A DNA stretch of 64,000 nt. Origin: a virus. The DNA lies in IMG/VR virus record IMGVR_UViG_3300025764_000004, positions 1 to 64,000 of that record. One strand, 5' to 3'. How positions within the stretch are numbered: position 1 is the first letter of the stretch; each line of letters opens with the position of its first letter. The position numbers and the translations under genes are program-made. Shown here in pieces: positions 1 through 7,890 of the stretch. Below the pieces are notes generated by a model that was not told the origin of the DNA, made no database searches, and worked only from the letters and a program-made list of their open reading frames with translations.

Positions 1-492
1 TTTACGTTTACAGCTAGTTTTTTACATTTAAGCTATGCAATAGCACGCTTTAAAAATGTACGCTTAAACAAGCTTAAACAGCGTACAAATTATGTTAATA
101 TAAAATGCAGTATAGTACAGCACAATGTTATTTAACAAACTGCATTATTGCATTATGCAAAATACGCGCAAAGCAGCACACAAATACAAATACACTATTT
201 AATCCACTGTCAGTTTTTCTAATCTATCTAAAATTCTAATCTATCTGTAATTTTTTTTATTTTTAGTTTGCCAACAATCTTTCCTAAATTCAAAATACCA
301 AACCAAATAAAAAATTTATCATCAAAACTATTTTAACGTCAAGCATATAATACCTATAAATTTTACATTTTTACCTTTAATAGTTATGCAATACCGCAAC
401 ATTGCACTATTTCCATACGTTTAACAAGTATAAGCATTGCACAATTATGCAACAGCTAAAAATATTATTGTTAAATTAAAAAATTATACAGT
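1..492. other. AT-rich non-coding region with ATGCAATA motifs
   Basis: No convincing gene lies in this stretch. It is very A+T-rich and dotted with TGCA-centred words. ATGCAATA occurs at 35-42 and 386-393 and inverted at 146-153, with shorter TATGCAA copies near 155 and 446. Such spaced direct and inverted motifs would fit a protein-binding array, for example an origin or promoter region before the first + strand genes. No function can be assigned from sequence alone. Confidence 0.5.
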
Positions 493-786
493 ATGCAAAC
501 TTTAACAACAGCACAAACAACAGTAACAAGCTATAATAAATTAGCTTATATTAATATGTTGATAAGCAAAAGTATTATGGAACAAAAAATTTGCATTGCA
601 AACATTACAAACGCATACGCAAAAATAAATAAAGGTAATGTAATTGCAAACAGTAATATAATGGATAAAGTTTGCAGTACTGGGCAATGGGAAAATAAAT
701 GTGTTAAATGTATTGCAAACAGCACATGTTACAGCACAAATAATAAAAATAGGTTAATTAGTTTAGGTATTAGTAACAAACTTTAA
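493..786 (+). CDS. hypothetical protein, doubtful
   Basis: An open frame of 97 codons, rich in Asn, Ile and Thr, with a Cys cluster around residues 61-78. I do not recognise it. Its base composition and GCA/TGC word usage continue those of the non-coding region upstream, so it may be a chance open frame. In its favour, it starts with ATG, and the next convincing gene follows 11 nt after its stop. Confidence 0.35.
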   Translation: MQTLTTAQTTVTSYNKLAYINMLISKSIMEQKICIANITNAYAKINKGNVIANSNIMDKVCSTGQWENKCVKCIANSTCYSTNNKNRLISLGISNKL

Positions 787-797
787 AAACAAACAAA

Positions 798-1247
798 ATG
801 AAAACTAAAAAGGACATCGAAGACGTATTAAACATGACTTATTTAGCTGAGGACATGTTAAAAAGACATTTAGGCAATGTGCAAATGTACGTTGACATAA
901 ATGCAGGAATTGACTGTGACAAAAGAGCACTTGTATTAGAAAGTGCAATTGTTGATATTGACAAACAAACTGCTGAAGCTAAGGAAAGAGAAAGTTTTAC
1001 AATTAGTTTAGAACCAATGGGAATTGATGAAGACTATGTAATGACATGCAGTATTTGGTTGTGTAAATGCAACAACGAAAACAAAACAAAACAAAAAGAA
1101 TTACTAAAAGAGTTGCTAGAAGAGTTTCCAAGATTGAATGTATTTATGGACGATGAAAGTTGTAATTGGAATCCAGAAGGAGATATGGTTGGAGATGACG
1201 AATACGGCTATAAATTTGGAACTTTAAAACATGTTTTTAACGCTTAA
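798..1247 (+). CDS. hypothetical protein, 149 aa
   Basis: Acidic soluble protein with no signal peptide or membrane segment. The N-terminal third is helical and charged. A Cys/Asn/Lys-rich stretch lies near residues 88-100. The C-terminus is Asp/Glu-rich with tryptophan. I do not recognise a family. The start follows an A-rich leader with no Shine-Dalgarno, like most genes of this block. A conserved AAAACTTACAAA leader begins at its stop and leads into the next small ORF. Confidence 0.7.
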   Translation: MKTKKDIEDVLNMTYLAEDMLKRHLGNVQMYVDINAGIDCDKRALVLESAIVDIDKQTAEAKERESFTISLEPMGIDEDYVMTCSIWLCKCNNENKTKQKELLKELLEEFPRLNVFMDDESCNWNPEGDMVGDDEYGYKFGTLKHVFNA

Positions 1248-1260
1248 AACTTACAAACAA

Positions 1261-1353
1261 TGAAAACTGAATTAGAATTACAAAAAGAGAAATTGCTTCT
1301 GATTATACAAATTGCAATACGCGAAGATGAATCTATTCTGTACACAAATTGAC
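1261..1353 (+). CDS. small hypothetical protein, 30 aa
   Basis: A 30-codon ORF (begins MKTELELQKEK, a predicted amphipathic helix). It starts 4 nt after a copy of the AAAACTTACAAA leader found before several genes here, and this leader is the main reason to call it. Its function is unknown. A remnant or leader peptide is equally possible. Confidence 0.4.
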
Positions 1354-1428
1354 AATGTCGCTCAGAAAAGAATTTATCTATGCTGTCAAAGGTATTTTTA
1401 TGTGAAGGTAAAAATAAAGCTGATACCA

Positions 1429-1460
1429 TTTGCATATTAAATTTCGTCAGCTTACATTTG
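1429..1460 (+). promoter_or_regulatory. Bacteroidota-type promoter
   Basis: TTTG at 1429-1432 and TACATTTG at 1453-1460 are separated by 20 nt. This matches the Bacteroidota primary sigma-factor pattern (-33 TTG, -7 TAnnTTTG). A start near 1467 would give a leader of about 34 nt before the ATG at 1501. Confidence 0.55.
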
Positions 1461-1500
1461 TACATTACTTTAACACACATACACGAATATCAATATATCA

Positions 1501-1664
1501 TGAAAAACGAACCAGAAAAGGAAATGACATTAGATGAGCAGACAACTGCAATAATTAGATTATTACATGCTGCTGAAGAGAAAAGAGAATTGCTAGATGA
1601 ATCTAAAAGAATTACAAAAGGTTTGTCTGAAAAGGTTATTGCAAAAAGTAAAAACGAAAATTAA
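1501..1664 (+). CDS. small hypothetical protein, 54 aa
   Basis: Charged, largely helical 54-aa protein. The open frame extends upstream, but the ATG at 1501 is preferred. It follows the promoter-like site at 1429-1460, and the upstream extension is hydrophobic and unlike the rest. No recognised family. The gene is followed directly by the tRNA-minihelix-like sequence at 1666-1713. Confidence 0.55.
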
Positions 1665-1665
1665 C

Positions 1666-1713
1666 TCTAGAACGGTTCTACTTAGTGCAGGTTCGATTCT
1701 TGCATCTAGAACA
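1666..1713 (+). ncRNA. tRNA acceptor/T-arm minihelix-like element
   Basis: TCTAGA (1666-1671) can pair with TCTAGA (1705-1710) as an acceptor-like stem. Between them lies a canonical T arm: GCAGG (1687-1691), seven-base loop TTCGATT, CTTGC (1699-1703), all five pairs formed. It is followed by ACA. Only about 15 nt stand where D and anticodon arms would be. It may be a degenerate tRNA, an armless tRNA-like RNA, or an attachment-site relic of a tRNA 3' end. TCTAGA is self-complementary, so part of the pairing could be chance. Confidence 0.35.
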
Positions 1714-1746
1714 ATGGAAATGTTTCCATTATAAAAACTTACTAAA

Positions 1747-2385
1747 ATGTCAAAAAGTAAAAGAACTCAGAAAAAAGTAGCTGCAATGGCTGCTAATGTT
1801 AGTGAAGAACAAAGAGAAATCGAAGCTGCTGTTGAACAAGAAATTGCTGCTGCTCCTGTGAAAAGAACAATTGTGCTTCCAGAAGGTGTTACAGGTGCTC
1901 AACGCAGAGTTGTACTTCCACAGACTTCAGAGAAAGCTGCTAAATTGATTCCAGCTTTACAAACAAAAGTGGATGAGGCTAAAGAAGCTGCCAAGAAGGA
2001 CATTAAAGAGGCAAGCGGTATAGTTGCAAAGGCTAAAGCTGCAAAGGCTGAGAAAACTGGTAAAGTTGCAAAGACAGCAACGACAAAATCTGTAAAGGGT
2101 GTAGGCAAATACGAAAACAACATCACAAGTATGGAAAAACTTGGAGACTGGTGTTTGACACAGAAGTTTACTCCAGAAGAAGTTGAAAAAGTGTTTGTTG
2201 CAGGTTATGCTTTGAAGGGTGTTACAGACATGAATTTTATTAAACCACGTATTGCAATTTACATGAACATTGCACGGAAACGCAATTTAAAACTGAACCC
2301 TGCTGCTGAGGTTGCAGAAGCAAAGAAAGAAGAAGTTGCTGCTCCTGAAAAGACTGTAAGGAAAGTGATTGTTGCTAAGAAGTAA
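1747..2385 (+). CDS. Ala/Lys-rich basic protein with shared C-terminal domain
   Basis: A 212-aa protein. Residues 1-115 are Ala/Lys/Glu-rich and low-complexity, like bacterial histone-H1-type proteins. A more ordered domain lies at about 118-180, and the tail is again Ala/Lys-rich. The ordered domain resembles the C-terminus of the protein at 15324-16058: both end in a pattern FIKpRxxIYMxIA / YIKGRADIYMKIA. This suggests paralogous nucleic-acid-binding proteins, perhaps abundant nucleoid or DNA-condensing factors. The gene has a CTTACTAAA leader and its own terminator at 2409-2436, so it is probably a single-gene transcript. No family assignment is certain. Confidence 0.75.
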   Translation: MSKSKRTQKKVAAMAANVSEEQREIEAAVEQEIAAAPVKRTIVLPEGVTGAQRRVVLPQTSEKAAKLIPALQTKVDEAKEAAKKDIKEASGIVAKAKAAKAEKTGKVAKTATTKSVKGVGKYENNITSMEKLGDWCLTQKFTPEEVEKVFVAGYALKGVTDMNFIKPRIAIYMNIARKRNLKLNPAAEVAEAKKEEVAAPEKTVRKVIVAKK

Positions 2386-2408
2386 TTGATCCTGTTGATT
2401 GATATAAG

Positions 2409-2436
2409 CCTCGTACTGGAAACGGTACGGGGTTTT
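2409..2436 (+). terminator. rho-independent terminator
   Basis: CCTCGTAC (2409-2416) pairs with GTACGGGG (2425-2432), one G-T wobble, followed by TTTT. It closes the transcript of the basic protein gene upstream. Confidence 0.75.
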
Positions 2437-2474
2437 GTCGGTATAAAAATGAACATAAAAAAAACTTACAAATT

Positions 2475-2639
2475 ATGAAAACCTCTATTGCTGACAAAAT
2501 TGCAAAGAAAATTTGCATTTACAACCTACAAGAAGGTACTCAAAAAGAAATTGATCAGGTTAAGAAAGAGTTCTTAAGAAATATTGAATTAATGAAACAC
2601 TATTGTAAATCAATGAACATAAAACTTACAGAATTATGA
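2475..2639 (+). CDS. small hypothetical protein, 54 aa
   Basis: Lys-rich helical 54-aa protein. It starts 4-5 nt after a perfect AAAACTTACAAA leader. Its last codons contain a second copy of the leader (ATAAAACTTACAGAATT), which serves the next gene at 2636, so the two genes overlap by ATGA. No recognised family. Confidence 0.55.
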   Translation: MKTSIADKIAKKICIYNLQEGTQKEIDQVKKEFLRNIELMKHYCKSMNIKLTEL

Positions 2640-2836
2640 AAAAGAACAAAGATCAACTCACAATTGACATGCCTAAACGATCTTTATTATCTGATGAGGA
2701 ACGTGCGGCAGTGATTAATGTACTGAACCGAGAAGTAGAAAAAATTACATCAATGAATCAATTTTACGATCATTTGCACCCGTCGTTTCTAGAAAGAAAA
2801 GAAATCTATCTGAAAATTCTATCTAAATTAAATTGA
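2636..2836 (+). CDS. hypothetical protein, 66 aa
   Basis: Small charged protein with a predicted helical body; no recognised family. The start overlaps the previous stop (ATGA), and the AAAACTTACA leader lies inside the upstream gene. It is followed after 1 nt by a small membrane-protein ORF. Confidence 0.6.
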   Translation: MKKNKDQLTIDMPKRSLLSDEERAAVINVLNREVEKITSMNQFYDHLHPSFLERKEIYLKILSKLN

Positions 2837-2837
2837 T

Positions 2838-2939
2838 ATGAAAATTCCTACAAATCACCTGACTCCATCAAGACTTAGATGTCTTTTGTTTTTATTTGTT
2901 GTTTTATTTTGGACAATGATTTATATTACGATATCATGA
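2838..2939 (+). CDS. small single-TM protein, 33 aa
   Basis: 33 codons with one hydrophobic segment (about residues 15-32) after a short basic N-terminus. It sits between two genes, one nucleotide after the first and ATGA-overlapping the next. That tight packing supports translation. Function unknown. Confidence 0.45.
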   Translation: MKIPTNHLTPSRLRCLLFLFVVLFWTMIYITIS

Positions 2940-3319
2940 AAAAACAAACATTTTATGGAACGGATGTTTCTTTAGAAATTAGTTTGTTAGAATACGGACT
3001 GATTGTAAGCAACGAAGAACACGAAGACGGTTCTGGCACACACTTTTGTATTTATAGACAAAATGATTTATTTGGATGCGGTCATATGAGTGAAGAAGTT
3101 GTTAATGGATTTATAGAAGGAAGAGAATTTCCTGACGCTAAAGACATTGTTAGTTTTCTAAACTGGTGTGGAACAACTGCTTCTATATGGCTAGAATGTA
3201 ATATGGCTATAAAACTGCAAGACTTACTCAACTATTGGGGTTCCGAAAACATATTCGGAACTGACTACTCTCCAATGACGGAAGAAGAAGTTAAAGAACG
3301 TTGGTTAAACAATAATTAA
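2936..3319 (+). CDS. hypothetical protein, 127 aa
   Basis: Acidic soluble protein beginning MKKQTFYGTDVS. The open frame extends to 2879, but the extension overlaps the small membrane ORF in another frame, and the ATG at 2936 forms the ATGA junction typical of this block. The product contains several Trp/Tyr and two His residues. No family recognised. Confidence 0.65.
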   Translation: MKKQTFYGTDVSLEISLLEYGLIVSNEEHEDGSGTHFCIYRQNDLFGCGHMSEEVVNGFIEGREFPDAKDIVSFLNWCGTTASIWLECNMAIKLQDLLNYWGSENIFGTDYSPMTEEEVKERWLNNN

Positions 3320-3321
3320 TC

Positions 3322-3489
3322 ATGAAAGGAAAATATTTTATTGTGGAATTTATAACAGGAAAGCCTCGTATTATGAGATTGCCTGGTGAAGGAATTACTT
3401 GGTTCGAAACTAAAGAAGATGCAAAATTAACAGGATGTGATCTCTGCGGTACTCTGAACGAGGATTATATAATCTGTCAAAAACCTTAA
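3322..3489 (+). CDS. small hypothetical protein, 55 aa
   Basis: 55-aa protein (starts MKGKYFIVEF) with a CDLC pair near residues 39-42. It starts 2 nt after the previous stop and ends 6 nt before the next gene. Its position in the operon supports it. Function unknown. Confidence 0.55.
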   Translation: MKGKYFIVEFITGKPRIMRLPGEGITWFETKEDAKLTGCDLCGTLNEDYIICQKP

Positions 3490-3495
3490 ACTATT

Positions 3496-3756
3496 ATGGC
3501 AAACATCGACCCTATAAGAAAACAAATCGAATTGATTCTTGAACAATCGTTCGGAACACAATACGTAGAAAAATGTGCAACAAAAGAATACCCCGAAAGG
3601 TATAAGGTTATACTGACTCCTCTTTTAGAAGATCTAAACAGAACACAAATGAGAATGATTAAAGACCTACCTCACGTACTGAATATAAGATCTCTTCCAA
3701 ATAAAACTGATACGACCATTTACTTTGATTGTAACCCTAAATTGATACAAATATGA
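3496..3756 (+). CDS. hypothetical protein, 86 aa
   Basis: Soluble 86-aa protein with alternating charged and hydrophobic residues and no recognised motif. Its stop overlaps the next start (ATGA at 3753-3756), indicating translational coupling. Confidence 0.6.
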   Translation: MANIDPIRKQIELILEQSFGTQYVEKCATKEYPERYKVILTPLLEDLNRTQMRMIKDLPHVLNIRSLPNKTDTTIYFDCNPKLIQI

Positions 3757-3971
3757 AATCATTTATTGTAATAATTGAGTCTGAAGGAAGAATGGGATAT
3801 TGCAGAGACGATTCTTTCTTAATGACAGACAAAGAAGGAAATACAAGAATATTTTCTTCAGAAGAATCTGCATATAATGAAGCAGAAAAAAGATATCCTG
3901 AACGAGGCTTGCCTTTAGAACTGAAATTAGATCCTACAAAATATCAGAAAATTAGAAAATCTAAATCATGA
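3753..3971 (+). CDS. hypothetical protein, 72 aa
   Basis: 72-aa protein, probably a small alpha/beta domain (begins MKSFIVIIESEGRMGY). It is ATGA-coupled to both neighbours. No recognised family. Confidence 0.6.
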   Translation: MKSFIVIIESEGRMGYCRDDSFLMTDKEGNTRIFSSEESAYNEAEKRYPERGLPLELKLDPTKYQKIRKSKS

Positions 3972-4318
3972 ACAGAAAAACAAATGTAGAACGACCTGAA
4001 CACTTTACCCAGGTATGTGTCTGGGAAAACTGTGAAATAGGCAAAGGTAGTATTCAAGACTTTGAAGATCAGATTGCTCAAACATTCAAAGATGTCAGAG
4101 TCAAATTCTTAGAAGAAATTATTACTCTACCTGGACACAACGGTAAAGGAGGAAGAACAGATTTATTCTTTTGTGTACATGAAGACGATATCGGAAAATT
4201 TGCAGTTCCCCGCTTAATGGCAGGAATACGCTGGATAGAGGATGTTATTGACAATGCAGACAGACGATACGGGTGTTTAATTCATCCAGAACGAATACGA
4301 GAATATAGAACCTGGTAG
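3968..4318 (+). CDS. hypothetical protein, 116 aa
   Basis: Soluble protein with a conserved-looking core (LPGHNGKGGRTDLFF, residues 55-69) and a Trp-containing C-terminal helix. It resembles conserved unknown proteins of Bacteroidota phages, but I cannot name a family. It is the last gene before the terminator at 4348-4381. Confidence 0.65.
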   Translation: MNRKTNVERPEHFTQVCVWENCEIGKGSIQDFEDQIAQTFKDVRVKFLEEIITLPGHNGKGGRTDLFFCVHEDDIGKFAVPRLMAGIRWIEDVIDNADRRYGCLIHPERIREYRTW

Positions 4319-4347
4319 TTTTCCTGTAAGTTTTCTGTTAGGTACGG

Positions 4348-4381
4348 CCTCCTACTGCTATTTACTGCGGTAGGGGGTTTT
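4348..4381 (+). terminator. rho-independent terminator
   Basis: CCTCCTACTGC (4348-4358) pairs with GCGGTAGGGGG (4367-4377) through G-T wobbles, then TTTT. It ends the 2475-4318 gene string. Confidence 0.8.
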
Positions 4382-4421
4382 CCTGTCGAGAAACGAATAT
4401 AAATTTAAAACTTACAAAAAA

Positions 4422-4739
4422 ATGGAAACAACGAAAAAATTTAAATCAACAGGCTTAGTTTACGGTAGGTATTGGGGTGGAGGGGAAGGGAGTTACCCGG
4501 CAAGAAAGATATCTGCCGACACTAAAGAAGACCTAATTAAACAAGCAATTGAAGGATTAAATGGTTCTTTAGATTCTGGAATGGGTTATGAATGTCTGTT
4601 AGGTGCTTCGCTTAATATTACAGAAATTACAACTGTAGAAATTGAAGGGAAATTATTTACTAATGAAGAAACAGAAATGGAATTTATTGGTGATCTTACA
4701 GAGGAGCAACAAGAATTTCTAATTGATAATAACTTCTAA
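4422..4739 (+). CDS. hypothetical protein, 105 aa
   Basis: Acidic 105-aa protein with a Gly/Tyr-rich N-terminus (YGRYWGGGEGSYPARKISA) and Glu-rich C-terminus. It starts 6 nt after a perfect AAAACTTACAAA leader downstream of a terminator, so the leader probably lies near the 5' end of a transcript. No family recognised. Confidence 0.65.
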   Translation: METTKKFKSTGLVYGRYWGGGEGSYPARKISADTKEDLIKQAIEGLNGSLDSGMGYECLLGASLNITEITTVEIEGKLFTNEETEMEFIGDLTEEQQEFLIDNNF

Positions 4740-4740
4740 T

Positions 4741-4866
4741 ATGAAAGCAGAATCTAAATTAGCACTAAAATACATCGGAATATTTATTCTGGCTGTATTT
4801 GTACTCTTCTTTATTATGGCAGGGGAATCTATTATTGATTTTTTAATTAGATTTTACTTTGGTTAA
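4741..4866 (+). CDS. small membrane protein, 41 aa
   Basis: 41 codons with one strong hydrophobic segment (about residues 10-28) and a second weakly hydrophobic stretch. It starts immediately after the previous stop. Probably a small inner-membrane protein of unknown role. Confidence 0.5.
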   Translation: MKAESKLALKYIGIFILAVFVLFFIMAGESIIDFLIRFYFG

Positions 4867-4887
4867 AAACCATTAACTGAAAACCTG

Positions 4888-4927
4888 TTGTTAAATATCT
4901 TGCATAGTAATTTTATTCTATGCTTAT
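4888..4927 (+). promoter_or_regulatory. possible promoter/hairpin before 4955 gene
   Basis: The 88-nt gap holds TGTTG (4886-4890) and TAATTTTA (4908-4915), a weak fit to a Bacteroidota promoter with a short 17-nt spacer. It also holds a perfect GCATAG/CTATGC hairpin (4902-4907, 4918-4923). Either a promoter or a weak terminator is possible. Confidence 0.3.
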
Positions 4928-4954
4928 TTACAGCACTACAAAAACTTACAAAAA

Positions 4955-5158
4955 ATGAAAATCTCAGAAATTAAAAACAAACTAGACAAAGGCAAAACCC
5001 TGTTGTCTGAGTATTCGATGTTGGATGCAATGGTTAAAAGTATGTTAAGGACAAAAAAAGAACATCCTGAAGAATTAAACTTTGAAGAATGGTACTTTCA
5101 AAATGTCACAAGCCGTATGATATTTATCAAAAATGAACTGAATAAGTTATTCAGATAA
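4955..5158 (+). CDS. hypothetical protein, 67 aa
   Basis: Helical, Lys/Glu-rich 67-aa protein beginning MKISEIKNKLDKGK, preceded by the AAAACTTACAAA leader 4 nt from the ATG. No recognised family. Confidence 0.6.
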   Translation: MKISEIKNKLDKGKTLLSEYSMLDAMVKSMLRTKKEHPEELNFEEWYFQNVTSRMIFIKNELNKLFR

Positions 5159-5178
5159 ATATAAAAGTATTCCTAATC

Positions 5179-7146
5179 ATGGAAAAAGAAACACATCAAT
5201 ACATTATTAGTGAGTCATTTGCAAGTAAAATGAAAATACCTGCAATGTTCACTGCCGTGATTTTGCGGGAATCTCGTCTTGCTGTTTATATCTACGGTCA
5301 CGGATTGATGTTACATTCAGATGTTCAAATAGATTCGTGGATGCCTAAAGCTGTTATCAAACAAACATTAATGACATCAGAACAAATTGTAGTTCCTGAA
5401 TCTCATAAAATGTTACAGCAAAGTACAGATGCTTTAGATGCTTTTAAATCAGCAATGAATACCAACGAAAATCAAACAAATACTTTAAATACAACTGTTA
5501 GTATGCCTCAAAAAGTTAAGGCTGAAAAAACAGTGATTCTTGCTGAAACAAAAGACAGTACTCCTGTATGCTTGATTAAGTTTCCATATAACATGGAGGA
5601 CTTAGATAGGATTCGTAGTCTAAAAGACAGAAAATTTAATCCTGATGGCAAATGGTGGACTTCACCTGTTACAGTAGATAATCTACAACATCTGTCAGAT
5701 TGGGGGTTTATCCTAGACAACGAACTCAAATCTATCTTAAACAGATCAAAAGTAACGGTTGAACAATTATCTGTTTTACCAGAAGAGTTAAATATTCCTG
5801 GATTAAAAATGGAATTATTTCCATTCCAGAAAATAGGTGTTCGTTTTATTGAAGCAAAAGGAGGAAGAGCTTTAATTGCAGATGAGATGGGACTCGGAAA
5901 AACGATTCAGGCATTAGCCTATTTACAATTACACCCAGAACTTCGTCCTGCTGTTATTGTGGTTCCAGCATCATTAAAACTAAATTGGTTGAAAGAAGCA
6001 AATATGTGGATGCCTAATCCGAATGCAGATGTTGTGTCTTCAACCACACCTTATGTTGTTGACGGAGATATTGTTATTATTAATTATGATGTACTTTCCT
6101 ATTGGGTTCCGACTTTAATCTCTTGGAAACCTCAAGTGCTTATAATGGATGAAATACACTCTATCAAGAACAATGCTGCAAAAAGAACAAAAGCTGTCAA
6201 ATCACTTGCAAAAACTATATCACACATTATCGGACTATCTGGCACACCTATTATCAACCGTCCAGTAGAAGCTTACAATGCAATATCACTGATAGATCCT
6301 ACTATATTTGGTTCTTATTGGAGTTATGTTCACAGATATTGTGGAGCAAAGAGAGGACGTTTCGGTATGGAAGTCAATGGTGCAACAAATCTACCAGAAT
6401 TACATCAAAAGCTGACAGATAGTATTATGCTTAGACGTCTAAAGAAAGATGTTCTAAAAGATCTGCCAGACAAGATGTACTCATATGTTCCAATCGAATT
6501 AGACAATCGTCAAGAATATCTATCTGCCCAACGAGATTTCATTCAATTTGTTTTATCTACAAAAGGACAGGCTGCTGCGGTAAAAGCATCAAATGCCCGA
6601 GTACTTGCAGAAATAGAAGGTCTCAAACAATTGTCTGTAAAAGGGAAAATGGCAGAAGTGCTTACATGGATTGAAGACTTTTTAGAAGCAGATGGTAAAT
6701 TGGTTGTGTTTGCCGTTCATAAATTTGTGATAGAAGCATTAACAGAACGATTTAGAACCATTTGTGTTAAGATTGACGGTAGTGTATCGCAGCAAGACAG
6801 ACAATTAGCTGTTGATAGATTTCAAGAAGACAAGAACATTAGATTGTTTATAGGTAATATACAAGCGGCTGGAGTTGGTTTGACTCTAACGGCAGCGAGT
6901 TCTGTTGCATTTATTGAATTGCCTTGGACACCGGGTCAACTGGCTCAAGCTGCGGACAGAGTACATAGAATAGGTCAAAAAAATGCCGTGACAGTTTATT
7001 ACCTATTAGGCACAAATACAATTGAAGAAAAGATTGCCAAATTACTTGACAGCAAACAGATTGTTCTAGATGCTGTCTTAGATGGACAAGAAACAGCACC
7101 TAGCTCATTGCTTAGTGCTTTAATTAGTGAATATACAGAAACTTAA
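5179..7146 (+). CDS. SNF2/DEAD-like superfamily 2 helicase
   Basis: 655-aa SNF2-family ATPase. A HARP-like segment (about 130-180, KFNPDGKWW) precedes the two RecA-like lobes. Visible motifs are ADEMGLGKT (234-242, Walker A), DEIH (324-327, Walker B), the SGTP motif (about 355) and QAADRVHRIGQ (590-600, motif VI arginine finger). The layout resembles SMARCAL1-type annealing helicases and the SNF2 helicases common in phage replication modules. It probably remodels DNA or displaces proteins at forks. The first 125 residues are unassigned. Confidence 0.92.
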   Translation: MEKETHQYIISESFASKMKIPAMFTAVILRESRLAVYIYGHGLMLHSDVQIDSWMPKAVIKQTLMTSEQIVVPESHKMLQQSTDALDAFKSAMNTNENQTNTLNTTVSMPQKVKAEKTVILAETKDSTPVCLIKFPYNMEDLDRIRSLKDRKFNPDGKWWTSPVTVDNLQHLSDWGFILDNELKSILNRSKVTVEQLSVLPEELNIPGLKMELFPFQKIGVRFIEAKGGRALIADEMGLGKTIQALAYLQLHPELRPAVIVVPASLKLNWLKEANMWMPNPNADVVSSTTPYVVDGDIVIINYDVLSYWVPTLISWKPQVLIMDEIHSIKNNAAKRTKAVKSLAKTISHIIGLSGTPIINRPVEAYNAISLIDPTIFGSYWSYVHRYCGAKRGRFGMEVNGATNLPELHQKLTDSIMLRRLKKDVLKDLPDKMYSYVPIELDNRQEYLSAQRDFIQFVLSTKGQAAAVKASNARVLAEIEGLKQLSVKGKMAEVLTWIEDFLEADGKLVVFAVHKFVIEALTERFRTICVKIDGSVSQQDRQLAVDRFQEDKNIRLFIGNIQAAGVGLTLTAASSVAFIELPWTPGQLAQAADRVHRIGQKNAVTVYYLLGTNTIEEKIAKLLDSKQIVLDAVLDGQETAPSSLLSALISEYTET

Positions 7147-7159
7147 AAACTTGCAAATC

Positions 7160-7369
7160 ATGGAAAAAGAAAAAGAATTGTACCCAGTAAGAAAAGAAAT
7201 CATTAATCATGTCCACAGTATTAATGGTCCTTTGAGTATTGAATATTTGAACACACAACCACACAACATCTTGTTGGCAAATTGTCATCCTTCAGAACGT
7301 AAGGATTATATTTACAGATTAGGGAAGGAAATAGATCCTATCCTTTTAAAAACAGAAACAGATGACTAA
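7160..7369 (+). CDS. hypothetical protein, 69 aa
   Basis: Charged 69-aa protein. The frame extends to 7127 inside the helicase gene, but the ATG at 7160 follows a variant AAAACTTGCAAATC leader and is preferred. No recognised family. It overlaps the next gene by 8 nt. Confidence 0.6.
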   Translation: MEKEKELYPVRKEIINHVHSINGPLSIEYLNTQPHNILLANCHPSERKDYIYRLGKEIDPILLKTETDD

Positions 7370-7715
7370 AGCAAATGATAGACTCTTTGAAGCATTAATG
7401 ATTCGTAAGGCTGCTGAAAAAGATAAAATCAGAAAGGCAAAACTGATCATTAAACACAAAGAAAAGAAGCACATGGTGAGGCCTCGTGTTGCTTTGACAA
7501 AAGGTGTAGCTCACGGAGAGAAAATAATCATTGATCTTAGCGGACCTGATAGTGATGCATTCTACCTTCTTAAATTTGCTAAGAAGTATGCTCTGCAATT
7601 CCAGTTAAATTGGAATGCTATTCATGATGAAATGACATCAGGAGATTATGATAACCTTGTAAAGGTATTTGAAAAACATTTCGGGGAATTTGTTACACTT
7701 ATAAAATTCAAATAA
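7362..7715 (+). CDS. hypothetical protein, 117 aa
   Basis: Basic N-terminus (Lys/Arg-rich up to residue 45) followed by a more acidic, hydrophobic C-terminal part. It could bind nucleic acid, but no known motif is visible. Genes on either side are tightly packed. Confidence 0.6.
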   Translation: MTKANDRLFEALMIRKAAEKDKIRKAKLIIKHKEKKHMVRPRVALTKGVAHGEKIIIDLSGPDSDAFYLLKFAKKYALQFQLNWNAIHDEMTSGDYDNLVKVFEKHFGEFVTLIKFK

Positions 7716-7717
7716 TC

Positions 7718-7888
7718 ATGGACGATCTTAAAACTGTTATGATGAGACGAGACGGATTAACTTCCGAGGAAGTCGATAAAATGATTGAAATAGCCAGAGA
7801 ACGAATTCTTAATGATGGGGATAATCTTGAAGATGTTCTCATGGAGGAATTTGGACTAGAACCTGATTACATTTTTGACATACTTTAA
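7718..7888 (+). CDS. small acidic hypothetical protein, 56 aa
   Basis: 56-aa helical protein (starts MDDLKTVMMRRDG) with an acidic C-terminus. It starts 2 nt after the previous stop and ends 2 nt before the sigma-like gene. Such position just upstream of a sigma-like factor would fit an accessory or anti-factor, but that is only inference. Confidence 0.5.
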   Translation: MDDLKTVMMRRDGLTSEEVDKMIEIARERILNDGDNLEDVLMEEFGLEPDYIFDIL

Positions 7889-7890
7889 AG

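Noticed and set aside
1244-1480. Minus-strand ORF of 78 codons (and similar ones elsewhere in the left block).
   Set aside because: All + strand genes in this block run one way without gaps. The ORF is a shadow of small + strand genes and a promoter.
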